Source: Paenibacillus ferrarius (GTDB lineage: Bacteria; Bacillota; Bacilli; Paenibacillales; NBRC-103111). Taken from it: a stretch of 64,000 bases of DNA. Within the stretch, counting starts at the first letter, position 1, and every line of letters starts with the position of its first letter. A program made the position numbers and the translations under genes. Positions 8,661 through 18,319 of the stretch are shown piece by piece. The stretch covers positions 1 through 64,000 of the forward strand of contig NZ_MBTG01000019.1 of NCBI RefSeq assembly GCF_002027705.1, read 5' to 3'. The notes under the pieces are model-generated. The model had not been told where the DNA came from and did no database searches. It saw only the letters and a list, made by a program, of their open reading frames with translations.

Positions 8661-10130
8661 ATGAAATTAATGCTGCATCAAGTGAACGCGATGAATCAGG
8701 AAGATTTCACCCATGCCTTCGGACCTCTTTATGAGCATTCCTCATGGGTTGCAGAGCGGGCTTGGCGTTCGCAGCCTTTTGCAACGGAACAGGATCTGAT
8801 CAGCGCGTTCGAACGTGAGGTTTGGCGAGCGAATCCCGATGAGCAATTAGCGCTTCTGCGGGCGCATCCAGATCTGGGAACGCGAGTGAAGATGACGGAC
8901 CATTCTGTTCAGGAGCAGTCCAGTGCCGGTCTAGACCAGCTATCAGCGGAAGAATATGAGTTGTTTCTTAAGTATAACAAGCAGTATACGGAGGCTTTCC
9001 GGTTTCCTTTTATCATGGCGGTCAAGGGACAGACCAAAGATACCATTCGCGAAGCGATACGGGTGAGGTTACAGCGTGGTGTGAAGGAAGAAATGGGCAA
9101 AGCCTTGCAGGAGGTTTGTAAAATTGGGCGGTTTCGCCTAGAAGCCATATGGATGAGGGAAGCGGAGGAAACGACGATGAAACAAACGAGCGGATCAGAG
9201 AGAATCATGTATTACGGCAAAGGTGACGTGTGGGTATATCGGTCTTATGCAAAGCCGCTGACTCATTTAACCGTCATACCAGAATCAGGCTTCACAGGTA
9301 GAGATAACGTATTGTTCGGGATGAATATCAAGGTAGCTGTCAGCGGTGAGAAGTTCTTCACTTCGTTTACGGAAGGCGATAATACGATGGTCGTAGCGAC
9401 AGACTCAATGAAGAACTTCATTCTGCGCAAGGCCGGGGAATATGAAGGCGCTACAGCGGAGGGTTTTCTGGCGTATGCCGGGCGCAAGCTTCTAGAGACG
9501 TACCCGCAGATGACAGGTGTGAAAATGACAGCAGATCAAGTGTCCTTCGATGTACTGTCAGTGCCTGGGGCCAAAGGTTTAGTGAATAGCGAGCTTGTCT
9601 ACCGTTACTCCCAGAATGAACATCCTACAGCATTGGTTGAAACAATTCGGACCGAGGAAGGCATTGTCATCGCTGAGCATTCGGGCGGTATAGCAGACCT
9701 GAAGCTGATTAAGGTAAAAGGAAGCTCTTTCGCGGGCTTCGTGCGGGATGAGTATACAACGCTGCCGGAGTCATATGATCGTCCGCTGTTTATTTTCCTG
9801 GATATGTCGTGGAGTTACGAAGAAGTGGAGGATGCCTTGGATTCTGATCTCGGCCATTATGTGGCTGCTGAGCAAATTCGGGATATTGCCCATACCGTAT
9901 TCCATGAACAGCATTCTCCCTCTATCCAAAACCTCATTTATCGGATCGGACAACGTTCGCTAATTCGCTTTCCGCAATTGAAAGAAATTCGCTTCGAGTC
10001 GAACAATCGTACGTGGGAAACGATCTTGGAGCAAGCCTCCGCAGGCGAGGGCAAGGTGTTTACGGAACCTAGACCGCCATATGGCTTCCAAGGGTTTTCG
10101 ATGACAAAGCACGATCTGGAGGGGCTATGA
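8661..10130 (+). CDS. pucL: Bifunctional OHCU decarboxylase / urate oxidase (PucL)
   Basis: A 489-residue fusion, like B. subtilis PucL (about 494). Residues 1-165 form the 2-oxo-4-hydroxy-4-carboxy-5-ureidoimidazoline decarboxylase, with the motif LLRAHPDLG near 69. Residues 175-489 form the cofactor-free urate oxidase, with YGKGDVWVYR near 183 (catalytic Lys) and VVATDSMKNF near 245 (catalytic Thr). The uricase makes 5-hydroxyisourate. After PucM hydrolysis, the N-terminal domain decarboxylates the product to (S)-allantoin. RBS AGAGGTGA precedes ATG 8661. It overlaps pucM by 4 bases. Confidence 0.95.
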   Translation: MKLMLHQVNAMNQEDFTHAFGPLYEHSSWVAERAWRSQPFATEQDLISAFEREVWRANPDEQLALLRAHPDLGTRVKMTDHSVQEQSSAGLDQLSAEEYELFLKYNKQYTEAFRFPFIMAVKGQTKDTIREAIRVRLQRGVKEEMGKALQEVCKIGRFRLEAIWMREAEETTMKQTSGSERIMYYGKGDVWVYRSYAKPLTHLTVIPESGFTGRDNVLFGMNIKVAVSGEKFFTSFTEGDNTMVVATDSMKNFILRKAGEYEGATAEGFLAYAGRKLLETYPQMTGVKMTADQVSFDVLSVPGAKGLVNSELVYRYSQNEHPTALVETIRTEEGIVIAEHSGGIADLKLIKVKGSSFAGFVRDEYTTLPESYDRPLFIFLDMSWSYEEVEDALDSDLGHYVAAEQIRDIAHTVFHEQHSPSIQNLIYRIGQRSLIRFPQLKEIRFESNNRTWETILEQASAGEGKVFTEPRPPYGFQGFSMTKHDLEGL

Positions 10131-10483
10131 GCAAAGGAATAACAACGCATGTCTTGGATATTAGCAGCGGTAGACCCGCTAGTGAAGTATACATCGCGTT
10201 ATACCGCCTTCAAGACGGAAAGTCAGAGAAGATAAGCTCGGGCGTAACGAATAGCGATGGCCGACTTGAGGGACCGATGGTAAGCGGGGAAGATTTCCGG
10301 CCCGGGATTTATGAGCTTGTTTTTCATGTTGGTGATTATTTTAGAGGGATAGGTATCGCGCTTGCGGAGCCTGCCTTTTTGGATGAAGTGCCGGTCCGAT
10401 TCGGAATATCGGCAGCTGATGTGCATTATCATGTGCCGTTGTTAGTCGCTCCCTGGGGGTACAACACCTATCGGGGGAGCTAA
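10127..10483 (+). CDS. pucM: 5-hydroxyisourate hydrolase (PucM)
   Basis: A 118-residue transthyretin-like hydrolase that converts 5-hydroxyisourate to OHCU, the step between the two activities of PucL. It has the N-terminal ITTHVLDISSGRPA with the catalytic His, a conserved C-terminal YNTYRGS (the YRGS tail that distinguishes the enzyme from transthyretin), and HYHVPLLVAPWG before it. The ATG overlaps the pucL stop, so the two genes are coupled. Confidence 0.95.
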   Translation: MSKGITTHVLDISSGRPASEVYIALYRLQDGKSEKISSGVTNSDGRLEGPMVSGEDFRPGIYELVFHVGDYFRGIGIALAEPAFLDEVPVRFGISAADVHYHVPLLVAPWGYNTYRGS

Positions 10484-10519
10484 TGTTAGGCTAGAAATGG
10501 CTCCGAGGGAGGGTTCGGC

Positions 10520-11911
10520 ATGGAGGATCAATTTGATCTCGTGATTCGCAAAGGTACCGTAGTCTTGATCGATGATGTAAGCCAGCTGGATATCGGTATT
10601 CGAAACGGTAAAATTGCTGCGCTGGGTGGAAACCTCGTGTACTCGGAGCAAACGCCTGTATATGACGCGGACAATCTGCTGATTATGCCTGGCGTCGTCG
10701 ATGCCCATGTCCACTTTAATGAGCCTGGGCTAGGGCATTGGGAGGGGTTTGCTACGGGTTCTGTTTCGCTTGCGGCAGGAGGCTGCACGACGTATATCGA
10801 CATGCCGCTCAACGGTGTGCCTCCAACCGTGCGATTCGAAGCATTGGAGCGAAAGCTGGAAGCTGCTGAGGGCAGCTCTACGGTGGATTACGCGCTATGG
10901 GGTGGGCTTGTTCCCGGAAATGTCGGGAATTTGCAGGAGTTAGCGGAAGCTGGCGTGATTGGCTTCAAAGCGTTCATGTCTTGTCCTGGTGGCGAAGGGG
11001 AAGATATTTTTGCTGAAGTGGACGACCTGACCCTCTTGGAAGGAATGAAGGAAATCGCTCGCTTAGGGCTAGTGCTTGCCCTGCATGCAGAAAGCGAGGA
11101 GATCGTATCCAAGCTGGCAGCTCAAGCGCAGCTGGAGGGCAAGCGGGAGCCGCTCGATTTCGTTGCGACTAGGCCGATAGCCGCCGAGCTGGAAGCGGTC
11201 AACCGAGCGCTCTATTATGCGGAACAAACCGGCTGCAAGCTGCATTTCGTGCACATTAGCAGCGCGGAAGCCGTGCAGGTGATCGAAGAAGCGAAAGCCC
11301 GAGGGCTGGATGTCACGGTGGAAACGTGTCCGCATTATTTGGTTCTGACGAGCGCTGATCTAGATCGCCTAGGTCCAGCAGCCAAGTGTGCGCCGCCGCT
11401 TCGCACAGCCGAGGATCAAGATCGGCTATGGGAAGCGTTGATTGGCGGAAAGCTGGATATGCTCGCCTCGGATCATTCACCATGCCCGAGTTCAATGAAG
11501 CAAGGGGATTTTTTCGAGGCGTGGGGAGGCATTTCCGGGGCGCAAAGCTCGCTCGAGCTGATGCTGGACGAAGGCCATCTCCGCAGGGATGTGCCGCTGC
11601 CGCTGCTCGCCAAGATGTTGTCTACCGAGCCGGCCAAACGCTTTGGGCTGTATCCGCACAAGGGTGAAATTGCCCTAGGAGCGGATGCGGATTTGGCTCT
11701 TGTGGATATGAAGCTAAACTATTCGCTTCAAGCCAGTGATCTTTTATATCGGCATAAGCATAGTCCGTATGTGGGCAAAACCTTTGGCTGCCGTGTGAAG
11801 GCGACTTTTCTACGGGGCACCCAGGTGTATGGGCTGCATGAAGGTGTGATGGGTGAGACGGAGGGAGCCTGGCTGCGCCACGCTGCTGCGGGAGGTGAGT
11901 CGCGTGGCTGA
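10520..11911 (+). CDS. pucH: Allantoinase (PucH/AllB)
   Basis: A 463-residue cyclic amidohydrolase that opens allantoin to allantoate. The metal site is visible: DAHVHFNEPG near residue 60, the probable carboxylated Lys in GFKAFMSCPG near 149, LHAES near 189, FVHISS near 243 and ASDHSP near 316. The start is ATG 10520 behind GAGGGAGGG. It ends 8 bases inside the allantoate amidohydrolase gene. Confidence 0.94.
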   Translation: MEDQFDLVIRKGTVVLIDDVSQLDIGIRNGKIAALGGNLVYSEQTPVYDADNLLIMPGVVDAHVHFNEPGLGHWEGFATGSVSLAAGGCTTYIDMPLNGVPPTVRFEALERKLEAAEGSSTVDYALWGGLVPGNVGNLQELAEAGVIGFKAFMSCPGGEGEDIFAEVDDLTLLEGMKEIARLGLVLALHAESEEIVSKLAAQAQLEGKREPLDFVATRPIAAELEAVNRALYYAEQTGCKLHFVHISSAEAVQVIEEAKARGLDVTVETCPHYLVLTSADLDRLGPAAKCAPPLRTAEDQDRLWEALIGGKLDMLASDHSPCPSSMKQGDFFEAWGGISGAQSSLELMLDEGHLRRDVPLPLLAKMLSTEPAKRFGLYPHKGEIALGADADLALVDMKLNYSLQASDLLYRHKHSPYVGKTFGCRVKATFLRGTQVYGLHEGVMGETEGAWLRHAAAGGESRG

Positions 11912-13193
11912 AAGGTTATCGAACTCACGCGAGGTATTGTTCCAATATGCCCAGCACATGCTGGAAGTGCTGGATTGGCTCGCTACCTACGGTGCTGCGC
12001 CGGATGGTGGCGTGACTCGGCTGTTGTACACGGAGCCATGGCTGCAAGCGCAGCAGGCTCTTCTGGCCAAGATGCAGGAGTTGGGGCTTGAAGCCAGCTT
12101 TGATGCGGTGGGCAATGTTTATGGCAAATTACAAGGAAACCGTTATACGCTGAGGCCGGTGCTGACAGGTTCTCATGTCGACACCGTGAAAAACGGAGGC
12201 AAATACGATGGCGCCTACGGTGTCGTTGCCTCCATGATGGCGCTCGGGTATTTGAAGGCGGTATATGGGGTGCCCAAAAGGAGCCTAGAAGTCGTATCAT
12301 TTTGTGAAGAAGAAGGAAGTCGGTTCCCGCTCGCTTATTGGGGGTCCGGACATGTAACTGGGGTAAGGTCTTTGGCTGGCAGTATTGACGTTGCCGATCC
12401 CGAGGGCATCACCTTATCTGAAGCGATGCGTGAAGCGGGATTTCAAACCGCTAATTTGGGCGATCATCCCGCCAAACGCGAGGATATCGGAGCTTACATC
12501 GAAATTCATATTGAACAAGGCTCTGTCCTTGGCTATAAAAAGAAGCAGATTGGCATAGTAACCGCCATTGTCGGGCAAATTCGGTTAACCGTAGTTGTTA
12601 AAGGCAATTCGAATCATGCCGGTACGACACCGATGACAATGCGGAAGGATGCGCTTGCAGGTGCTTCTGAAATGGTCGTTGTCACAGAGCAAATGGCGCT
12701 CGAAGAAGGGGAGCCGCTCGTAGCGACTGTTGGCAGGCTCCATGTGAAGCGTGGAACTTCCAATGTTGTACCAGGCGAAGTTGAGTTTACGCTGGATATT
12801 CGACATACCGATGAGTTGAAAATGGATCTGTTTTGTACAAAATTGCTAACAAAGCTCAATGAAATCGCAAGACGAAGAGAGCTTACTATAGAAACGGTGG
12901 AAAATTTACATGCTTCGCCCGTGGCGATGCACGAAGGCATATCGGCAGAAATTGAAACTGCCTGTACAGCTTATGGATTTCAGAGCATGAAGCTGCCAAG
13001 CGGAGCAGGACATGATGCGCAATTATTCGGGCCCATCTGTCCGTCCGCGATGATTTTCGTGCCAAGTCGCGGTGGCATAAGCCACAGTCCTGATGAGTTC
13101 ACGGAACCGGAGGAGCTGGTGGTTGGGTTTCAAACACTGGTTCATGTGTTATACCAATATGGGTATGGGGGTAAAGCTGATGAAATCCTATAA
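11904..13193 (+). CDS. pucF: Allantoate amidohydrolase (PucF/AllC)
   Basis: A 429-residue M20-family amidase that hydrolyses allantoate to ureidoglycine, ammonia and CO2. Metal-binding motifs are TGSHVDTVKNGGKYDGAYG near residue 88, FCEEEGSRFP near 132 and the C-terminal GGISHSPDEFT near 391. The frame opens at 11853, but GTG 11904 has GGGAGGTGA 5-7 bases upstream and matches the family's N-terminus, so I place the start there. M20 relatives include N-carbamoyl amidases, but the pathway context settles the call. Confidence 0.92.
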   Translation: MAERLSNSREVLFQYAQHMLEVLDWLATYGAAPDGGVTRLLYTEPWLQAQQALLAKMQELGLEASFDAVGNVYGKLQGNRYTLRPVLTGSHVDTVKNGGKYDGAYGVVASMMALGYLKAVYGVPKRSLEVVSFCEEEGSRFPLAYWGSGHVTGVRSLAGSIDVADPEGITLSEAMREAGFQTANLGDHPAKREDIGAYIEIHIEQGSVLGYKKKQIGIVTAIVGQIRLTVVVKGNSNHAGTTPMTMRKDALAGASEMVVVTEQMALEEGEPLVATVGRLHVKRGTSNVVPGEVEFTLDIRHTDELKMDLFCTKLLTKLNEIARRRELTIETVENLHASPVAMHEGISAEIETACTAYGFQSMKLPSGAGHDAQLFGPICPSAMIFVPSRGGISHSPDEFTEPEELVVGFQTLVHVLYQYGYGGKADEIL

Positions 13194-14424
13194 AGACTTA
13201 TCGCCCTCGCTGCGAACGATTATGACCCCAGGCCCTGTTGAGGTCGATCCGCGTGTCTTGCGCGCGATGTCCTACCCTATTCTTGGTCAGTTTGATCCGG
13301 AGTTCACAGAGCTGATGAATGAGACGATGGAAATGCTGAGGGATGTTTTTCAAACGAAGAATCAATGGTCTTTCCCGATAGATGGCACCTCCCGGTCAGG
13401 GATTGAAGCAGTGCTGGTCAGTGTGATTGAGCCAGGGGACAAGGTGCTTGTTCCGATCTACGGACGCTTCGGCAACTTGCTTGTCGAGATCGCTGAACGC
13501 TGTGGCGCTGAAGTGGTCATCCTGGAGAGGGAGTGGGGCACCGTCTTCGGGCCAGAGGAAATCATTGCTGCCATACACCGTGAGAAGCCGAGTATTGTTG
13601 CGATTGTGCACGGCGAAACCTCTACAGGCTGCATTCAACCTTTGGATGGGATTGGGGCGGCCTGTCGGGAAATAGATGCGCTGCTGGTCGTAGATGCTGT
13701 TGCCACGATTGGCGGTGTCTCGCTGCAGACGGATGACTGGCAGCTGGATGCCGTAATTGGGGGAACGCAGAAATGTTTATCCGTTCCTTCCGGTATGTCT
13801 CCCATTACCTATAATGAGCGAGTCGAAGCCAAGGTGTTGAAGCGCAAAACGATTGAACGCGGACTGCGTGAAAAAGGCTCAGCGGTTGCTGACGGCAAGC
13901 CGGTTGCGAGCAATTATTTCGACCTTGGCCAGCTGCAGGACTATTGGAGTCCGAAACGCCTCAATCATCATACGGAGTCGACTTCGATGCTGTATGCTTT
14001 GCGCGAAGGCTTGCGTCTGGTTCTGCAAGAGGGTTTAGAGCAGCGTTATGATCGTCACAAGCATCATGAGGCTGCCTTAGTTGCAGGCTTGGAGGCGATG
14101 GGCCTAACGTTATACGGCAATCCGGATTGCAAGCTGCCAGTCGTTACCTGCATCCGTATTCCGAATGGCATTGATGGAGAATCCGTCCGCGCTATGCTGC
14201 TCAACAGCTTTGGAATCGAAATCGCAAGCTCTTTCGGACCGTTGAAAGGCCAAATCTGGCGTATAGGTACCATGGGCTTTAGCTGTAATCAGAAAAATGT
14301 GCTTCATGTACTGGGTGCCTTGGAAGCAGTGCTCCTATGGCACGACGCAGCCATTTCAAGCGGTAAAGCTTTGCAAGCCGCATTAACCGTATATGCCCGC
14401 AAAGAGGAGGAACGTCCATGTTAA
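13180..14424 (+). CDS. pucG: (S)-ureidoglycine-glyoxylate aminotransferase (PucG)
   Basis: A 414-residue class V PLP aminotransferase matching B. subtilis PucG in length. It transfers the amino group of ureidoglycine to glyoxylate, giving oxalurate and glycine. The N-terminus has TPGPVEVDPRVLRAM; the PLP lysine is in GGTQKCLSVPSG near residue 198. The frame is open from 13093, but ATG 13180 has GGGGG 8 bases upstream and gives the family's usual start. It overlaps pucF by 14 bases and the next gene by 7. Alanine- or serine-glyoxylate aminotransferase is the alternative. Confidence 0.92.
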   Translation: MKSYKDLSPSLRTIMTPGPVEVDPRVLRAMSYPILGQFDPEFTELMNETMEMLRDVFQTKNQWSFPIDGTSRSGIEAVLVSVIEPGDKVLVPIYGRFGNLLVEIAERCGAEVVILEREWGTVFGPEEIIAAIHREKPSIVAIVHGETSTGCIQPLDGIGAACREIDALLVVDAVATIGGVSLQTDDWQLDAVIGGTQKCLSVPSGMSPITYNERVEAKVLKRKTIERGLREKGSAVADGKPVASNYFDLGQLQDYWSPKRLNHHTESTSMLYALREGLRLVLQEGLEQRYDRHKHHEAALVAGLEAMGLTLYGNPDCKLPVVTCIRIPNGIDGESVRAMLLNSFGIEIASSFGPLKGQIWRIGTMGFSCNQKNVLHVLGALEAVLLWHDAAISSGKALQAALTVYARKEEERPC

Positions 14425-16013
14425 ACATCATGCCACGTGCGGAGCGAGCGATGATTGCTACACCTCATTATTTGGCAAGCAGTGTGGGCAGCGCAATTCT
14501 ACAGCAGGGTGGCAATGCTTTTGATGCTGCTATTGCCATAAGCGCGACACTTGGCGTTGTTTACCCGCATATGACGGGGCTGGGCGGAGATGCGTTCTTC
14601 CTCATGCACGATGCGGCTGCTGGCGCATATATCGGATTCAATGGAAGCGGGAAGTCAGCTGCGCTGGCGACACCTGATTTTTATAAAGCGAAAGGATTGC
14701 AGGCAATTCCCCAAAGAGGCATTCTCAGTGCGATCACGGTGCCAGGCATGGTTGATACATGGTGGCAGGTATGGGAAAAGTACGGAAAACTGTCATGGGA
14801 GAAGCTGCTGGAGCCAGCGATCGCATATGCGGATAAAGGATTCCCGATTTCGCGTAATCTGCTCTACTGGATGCGGAAGGATGAATCATTCATCCGTGCA
14901 TCTGAGCCGTTAAGCAGCCTGTTTATGGCGGATGGCGTGCTTTTGAAGGAAGGGGACCGGCTTATTCAGAAGGAACTAGCCCAGACGCTGCGCCAGATTC
15001 AGCGAGAAGGCAGAGATGCTTTTTACAAGGGGGCCGTCATGCAGTCTGTCGTAAAAAGTATTCACCAAGACGGCGGACTGCTGCGGGAAGAAGATTTTCA
15101 ACAGTATACAGGAGAGTGGGTTGAGCTGCTCACGACCACCTATCGCGGGTACGATATCTATCAAATGCCGCCGAACTCACAAGGATTCACAGCACTGATG
15201 ATGATGAATATGCTGGAGAATATAGAGATTAGCCAGATTCCTAGAGCGTCAGCAAACTTTTATCATGTGGTGTCGGAAGTAATAAAAAAAACGTTCAAAG
15301 ACCGCGATCTGTACTTAACAGACCCGCATTTCCGGGAAATCCCGCTGGATCGTTTGCTTTCAAAAACGTACGCCAAAGAGCTGTGGAACGACATTCAAGC
15401 TGAACCGCTTAAGGTGAGCGAACACTTGTCACCGGCCATTGGACAGGATACGGCGTATGCCGCAGTGGTGGATGAGGAAGGCAATTCCGTTTCCTTTATT
15501 CAAAGTTTGTATTTTGATTTCGGTGCCGCCTATGTGCCAGGAGATACTGGGATTATTATGCAAAATCGGGGATCTTTCTTCTCACTGGATGCGGCTTGCG
15601 CGAATGCCTTGGAGCCTGGCAAAAGGTCCTTTCATACCTTAATGCCTGCAATGGTCAGCAAAGACGGAAAACCCTATATGCTGTATGGAACTCAAGGGGG
15701 AGAAGGCCAGCCGCAGACGCAGCTGTCTATTCTGACCGGGGTTCTGGATTATGGCTTATCTATTCAGGAAGCGATTGCGCTACCCCGCTGGGTATATGGC
15801 CGTACATGGGGAGAGGATGGGGATGCGCTGAAGCTGGAGCATCGGCTGGATGGCGACGTCTATACACGGTTGAAAAAGTGGGGGCATCGTGTCGAACCGG
15901 TGAATCCGTGGGATGGTATTATGGGGCAAGCGCAGGGAATTGTCATAGATGACAAAGGTTTTATGAGCGGGGCTGCTGATCCGCGAGGCGACGGCTTAGC
16001 GATCGGTTGGTAA
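14418..16013 (+). CDS. Gamma-glutamyltransferase-family Ntn hydrolase, possible oxamate amidohydrolase
   Basis: A 531-residue member of the gamma-glutamyltransferase (GGT) superfamily, close in length to B. subtilis YwrD. Proteins of this family self-cleave before a Thr that becomes the nucleophile; here the candidate is Thr345 in QDTAYAAVVDEEGN. The N-terminal GLGGDAFFLMHD and the region near LYGTQGGEGQPQTQ fit the fold. No signal peptide is seen, so it is probably cytoplasmic. In Klebsiella a GGT homologue, HpxW, hydrolyses oxamate, a product downstream of oxalurate. Its coupling to pucG (7-base overlap) makes this role plausible here, but that is inference. RBS GAGGAGG precedes ATG 14418. 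Confidence 0.8.
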   Translation: MLNIMPRAERAMIATPHYLASSVGSAILQQGGNAFDAAIAISATLGVVYPHMTGLGGDAFFLMHDAAAGAYIGFNGSGKSAALATPDFYKAKGLQAIPQRGILSAITVPGMVDTWWQVWEKYGKLSWEKLLEPAIAYADKGFPISRNLLYWMRKDESFIRASEPLSSLFMADGVLLKEGDRLIQKELAQTLRQIQREGRDAFYKGAVMQSVVKSIHQDGGLLREEDFQQYTGEWVELLTTTYRGYDIYQMPPNSQGFTALMMMNMLENIEISQIPRASANFYHVVSEVIKKTFKDRDLYLTDPHFREIPLDRLLSKTYAKELWNDIQAEPLKVSEHLSPAIGQDTAYAAVVDEEGNSVSFIQSLYFDFGAAYVPGDTGIIMQNRGSFFSLDAACANALEPGKRSFHTLMPAMVSKDGKPYMLYGTQGGEGQPQTQLSILTGVLDYGLSIQEAIALPRWVYGRTWGEDGDALKLEHRLDGDVYTRLKKWGHRVEPVNPWDGIMGQAQGIVIDDKGFMSGAADPRGDGLAIGW

Positions 16014-16046
16014 ACCAGAGTTCCATATAGCGAGGAGCGATGAGTG

Positions 16047-17063
16047 ATGGAGGCCTATGATATTCTGCAAGCAGTGCAGAGTAATTGTCAGGCGCGTGTA
16101 TTGGCATCGGTTATTCATGTGGAAGGTCATGCTTATCGCAAACAAGGGGCTATAATGCTGCTTATGGCAGATGGGAGCATGGTCGGTAGTATTTCTCCCG
16201 GCTGTTTGGAAGCCGATCTCTTCGCCTACGTACCTGCCGTATGGGAATCTCAAAAATCGCAAATGGTGGAATACGACATGAGGCCGGCTGACGATTTCGG
16301 CTGGGGTGAAACCATCGGCTGCGGCGGGTTGATTCGCATTTTGCTTGAGCCTGTCAGCGGGGAAATGCTGGTTAGCTTGTTGGCGGTAAAAGCTTTCTTG
16401 GACCGCGGAGAGTCTGTGCAGCTGGTGCGAGAAATAACTGAAGGGTATTCAGGAATTGCATATTCTCTTCATGGGTATGAACAATTTCAGCAGCCATATC
16501 CTACTGCAGCGTGTCTGTTGGAAGATCATGTTTCGGATCGGCAATCCTCATTATCTTCGCATATTAGCTTATTTAAACCAAAGCCGCGAGTTATTGTATT
16601 TGGGGCCAATGCAGATGCTATGCCCCTTGTGCAGATGGCGGTGAGCAGCGGATTTCGTGTCGTAGTCGCGGATTGGCGGGAAGCTTATTGCACCGAAGCA
16701 CGGTTCCCTGGAGCAGAGATCGAAGTTGCTTTTCCGGAGCAGTTGGTCATGCAGCTGAAGCTGAACGCACAAGACTATATCGTCGTGATGAGCCACCAGT
16801 TCGAGAAAGATGCTCTCTTCGTCAAAGAGGCCATGAAGTTCAGCTTGCGTTATCTCGGAATAATGGGATCGCGTGAACGCACAGAGAAGCTGCTTGGCGG
16901 TATAGAGCGGCCTGAATGGGTGCGTTACCCAGTAGGCCTGCCTATTGGCTCGGAAGGACCCGTTGAGAATGCGGTCAGCATTGTAGCTGAGCTGATAAGC
17001 ATTAAGCGTGGCGTTGATAGAGCCCCCTCTATAGAGCGAGAGAGCCGGAGCCGCTTGTGGTGA
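16047..17063 (+). CDS. pucA: Xanthine dehydrogenase maturation factor, XdhC/CoxI family (PucA)
   Basis: A 338-residue XdhC/CoxI-type protein that in relatives binds and inserts sulfurated molybdenum cofactor into xanthine dehydrogenase. The N-terminal domain carries the family motif GSISPGCLEADL near residue 49. The C-terminal Rossmann-like domain starts at VIVFGANADAMPLVQ and contains YLGIMGSRERTEKLL near residue 272. GTG 16044 and ATG 16047 are both possible behind GAGGAG at 16032-16037. It overlaps pucB by 7 bases. Confidence 0.9.
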   Translation: MEAYDILQAVQSNCQARVLASVIHVEGHAYRKQGAIMLLMADGSMVGSISPGCLEADLFAYVPAVWESQKSQMVEYDMRPADDFGWGETIGCGGLIRILLEPVSGEMLVSLLAVKAFLDRGESVQLVREITEGYSGIAYSLHGYEQFQQPYPTAACLLEDHVSDRQSSLSSHISLFKPKPRVIVFGANADAMPLVQMAVSSGFRVVVADWREAYCTEARFPGAEIEVAFPEQLVMQLKLNAQDYIVVMSHQFEKDALFVKEAMKFSLRYLGIMGSRERTEKLLGGIERPEWVRYPVGLPIGSEGPVENAVSIVAELISIKRGVDRAPSIERESRSRLW

Positions 17064-17707
17064 ACAACGCGAGAAAGATCGTTGGCGTGTATTTGGCAGC
17101 AGGCAGCAGCAGGCGGATGGGGACTGCCAAGCAGTCTCTGGAGATGGCAAAAGGCATACAACTTGGCAGCATTGCCTTGCTGCATGCGCTGCAATCGCAG
17201 CTGCACAGTGTTGTAGTGGTTGTTCGTAAGGATGACCTGTTGGAATGGTTATCTGAAGAAGTTCTTACCTATGTGGAATCGGGGCGATGCCGGTTTGCAG
17301 TTTGTGCCGAAGCCGAATTGGGTATGGCCCACTCGCTGAAATCCGGTATTCAAGCTGCCGGACAAACGAATGTAGAGGGTATCATGGTCATGCTGGCGGA
17401 CCAGCCCTTCATCGAAGGAGAGATGCTGACTCGGCTCATTGATACCTTTGGCAGCGAGGCAGATTATGATTTTGTCGCCAGCGGGGATAAAGGGGTGCCC
17501 AAGCCGCCCGTTATTCTGGGACGCAGAATGTGGCCTGCTGCTGTCTCCTTGGAAGGGGACGCTGGGGCTAGAACCTTGTTTCAGCTGCCACTATATCGTG
17601 GGCAAATCGTTGAAGAGGAAGATAGCTTGAGATTCATGGACATCGACACGGAAGAACGATATCAAGAGGCGAGAAAAATCTACAGTCGCAAATATATGTT
17701 AACTTAA
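17057..17707 (+). CDS. pucB: Molybdenum cofactor nucleotidyltransferase, MocA family (PucB)
   Basis: A 216-residue NTP transferase of the MobA/MocA family. It would add CMP (or another nucleotide) to molybdopterin for the xanthine dehydrogenase. The nucleotide-binding opening is YLAAGSSRRMGTAKQSL near residue 12, and MLADQPF near 111 is the conserved metal-binding motif. It starts at GTG 17057 or 17060, overlapping pucA, with no distinct RBS, which suggests translational coupling. Confidence 0.9.
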   Translation: MVNNARKIVGVYLAAGSSRRMGTAKQSLEMAKGIQLGSIALLHALQSQLHSVVVVVRKDDLLEWLSEEVLTYVESGRCRFAVCAEAELGMAHSLKSGIQAAGQTNVEGIMVMLADQPFIEGEMLTRLIDTFGSEADYDFVASGDKGVPKPPVILGRRMWPAAVSLEGDAGARTLFQLPLYRGQIVEEEDSLRFMDIDTEERYQEARKIYSRKYMLT

Positions 17708-17727
17708 GTAACATAAAAATGGTATTG

Positions 17728-17760
17728 AGTGCATTATTACTAATAATGCGCTATTTTTTA
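17728..17760 (+). terminator. Intrinsic terminator after pucB
   Basis: GCATTATT at 17731-17738 pairs with AATAATGC at 17742-17749, followed by a T-rich run. The stem is AT-rich and only moderately strong. Confidence 0.55.
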
Positions 17761-17789
17761 TACGAATATACAAGATGACGTTAAGTTAG

Positions 17790-17818
17790 TTGACGTTGTT
17801 TTCTTGGATTGTTTATAG
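17790..17818 (+). promoter_or_regulatory. Possible promoter upstream of the pucCDE genes
   Basis: TTGACG at 17790-17795 and TTATAG at 17813-17818 are spaced by 17 bases. It lies about 650 bases before pucC, which is far. The stretch 17819-18134 shows no gene that I can support. Confidence 0.35.
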
Positions 17819-18134
17819 TAGATCTAATTTATAAGTCGATTTCTTGCGGAAGAGGATACATGTGATTGAAGCGTGATGGGATTAGAGCGGTTTTACTTGG
17901 GATAATGATTTCTGAGTTTGGAGGAGCGGGGGATACTGAGCGTGGTGCTCGGAGGGGCTGGAGATGCGGGAGTTTTCGGAGTAGCTGAGGGGAAGAGTTG
18001 GGGATTTCGGGATTAATGCTTGGGAGAGCTGGAGGTGAAGGTTAGGGTATTTGAGAGTAATATTTTGGGGTAATCTGGGTGAGTGATTAGGTGGTGTCGA
18101 GTGAAATGCTTGTGAGTGCCACAATAGGATATCG

Positions 18135-18319
18135 AAAGGGAACTAGGGTACGCTATTTGCTCCAATAATGCCTGTTTCTATGCTCAGAGGGAACTAGGGT
18201 ACGCTATTTCGGTGGTTTGCCCTATCTGAAGCTCATATTTAAACAAATAGCGTACCGTAGTTCCGCTAATGTGGTTATTAGACCACTTTTGTTACAAATA
18301 AGGGATTGTAGTTCCCTTT
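18135..18319. repeat. Four copies of a dispersed GGAACTA-GGTACGCTATTT element
   Basis: A roughly 24-base element recurs in both orientations: AGGGAACTAGGGTACGCTAT at 18137-18156 and 18188-18207, AAATAGCGTACCGTAGTTCC (inverted) at 18245-18264, and a diverged inverted copy ending GTAGTTCCCTTT at 18296-18319. The same family returns at 53761-53941. No gene is visible in it. Confidence 0.75.

Noticed and set aside
17882-18124. 80-codon - strand frame
   Set aside because: Ser/Pro/His-rich composition from a G-rich + strand, no RBS, next to dispersed repeats.
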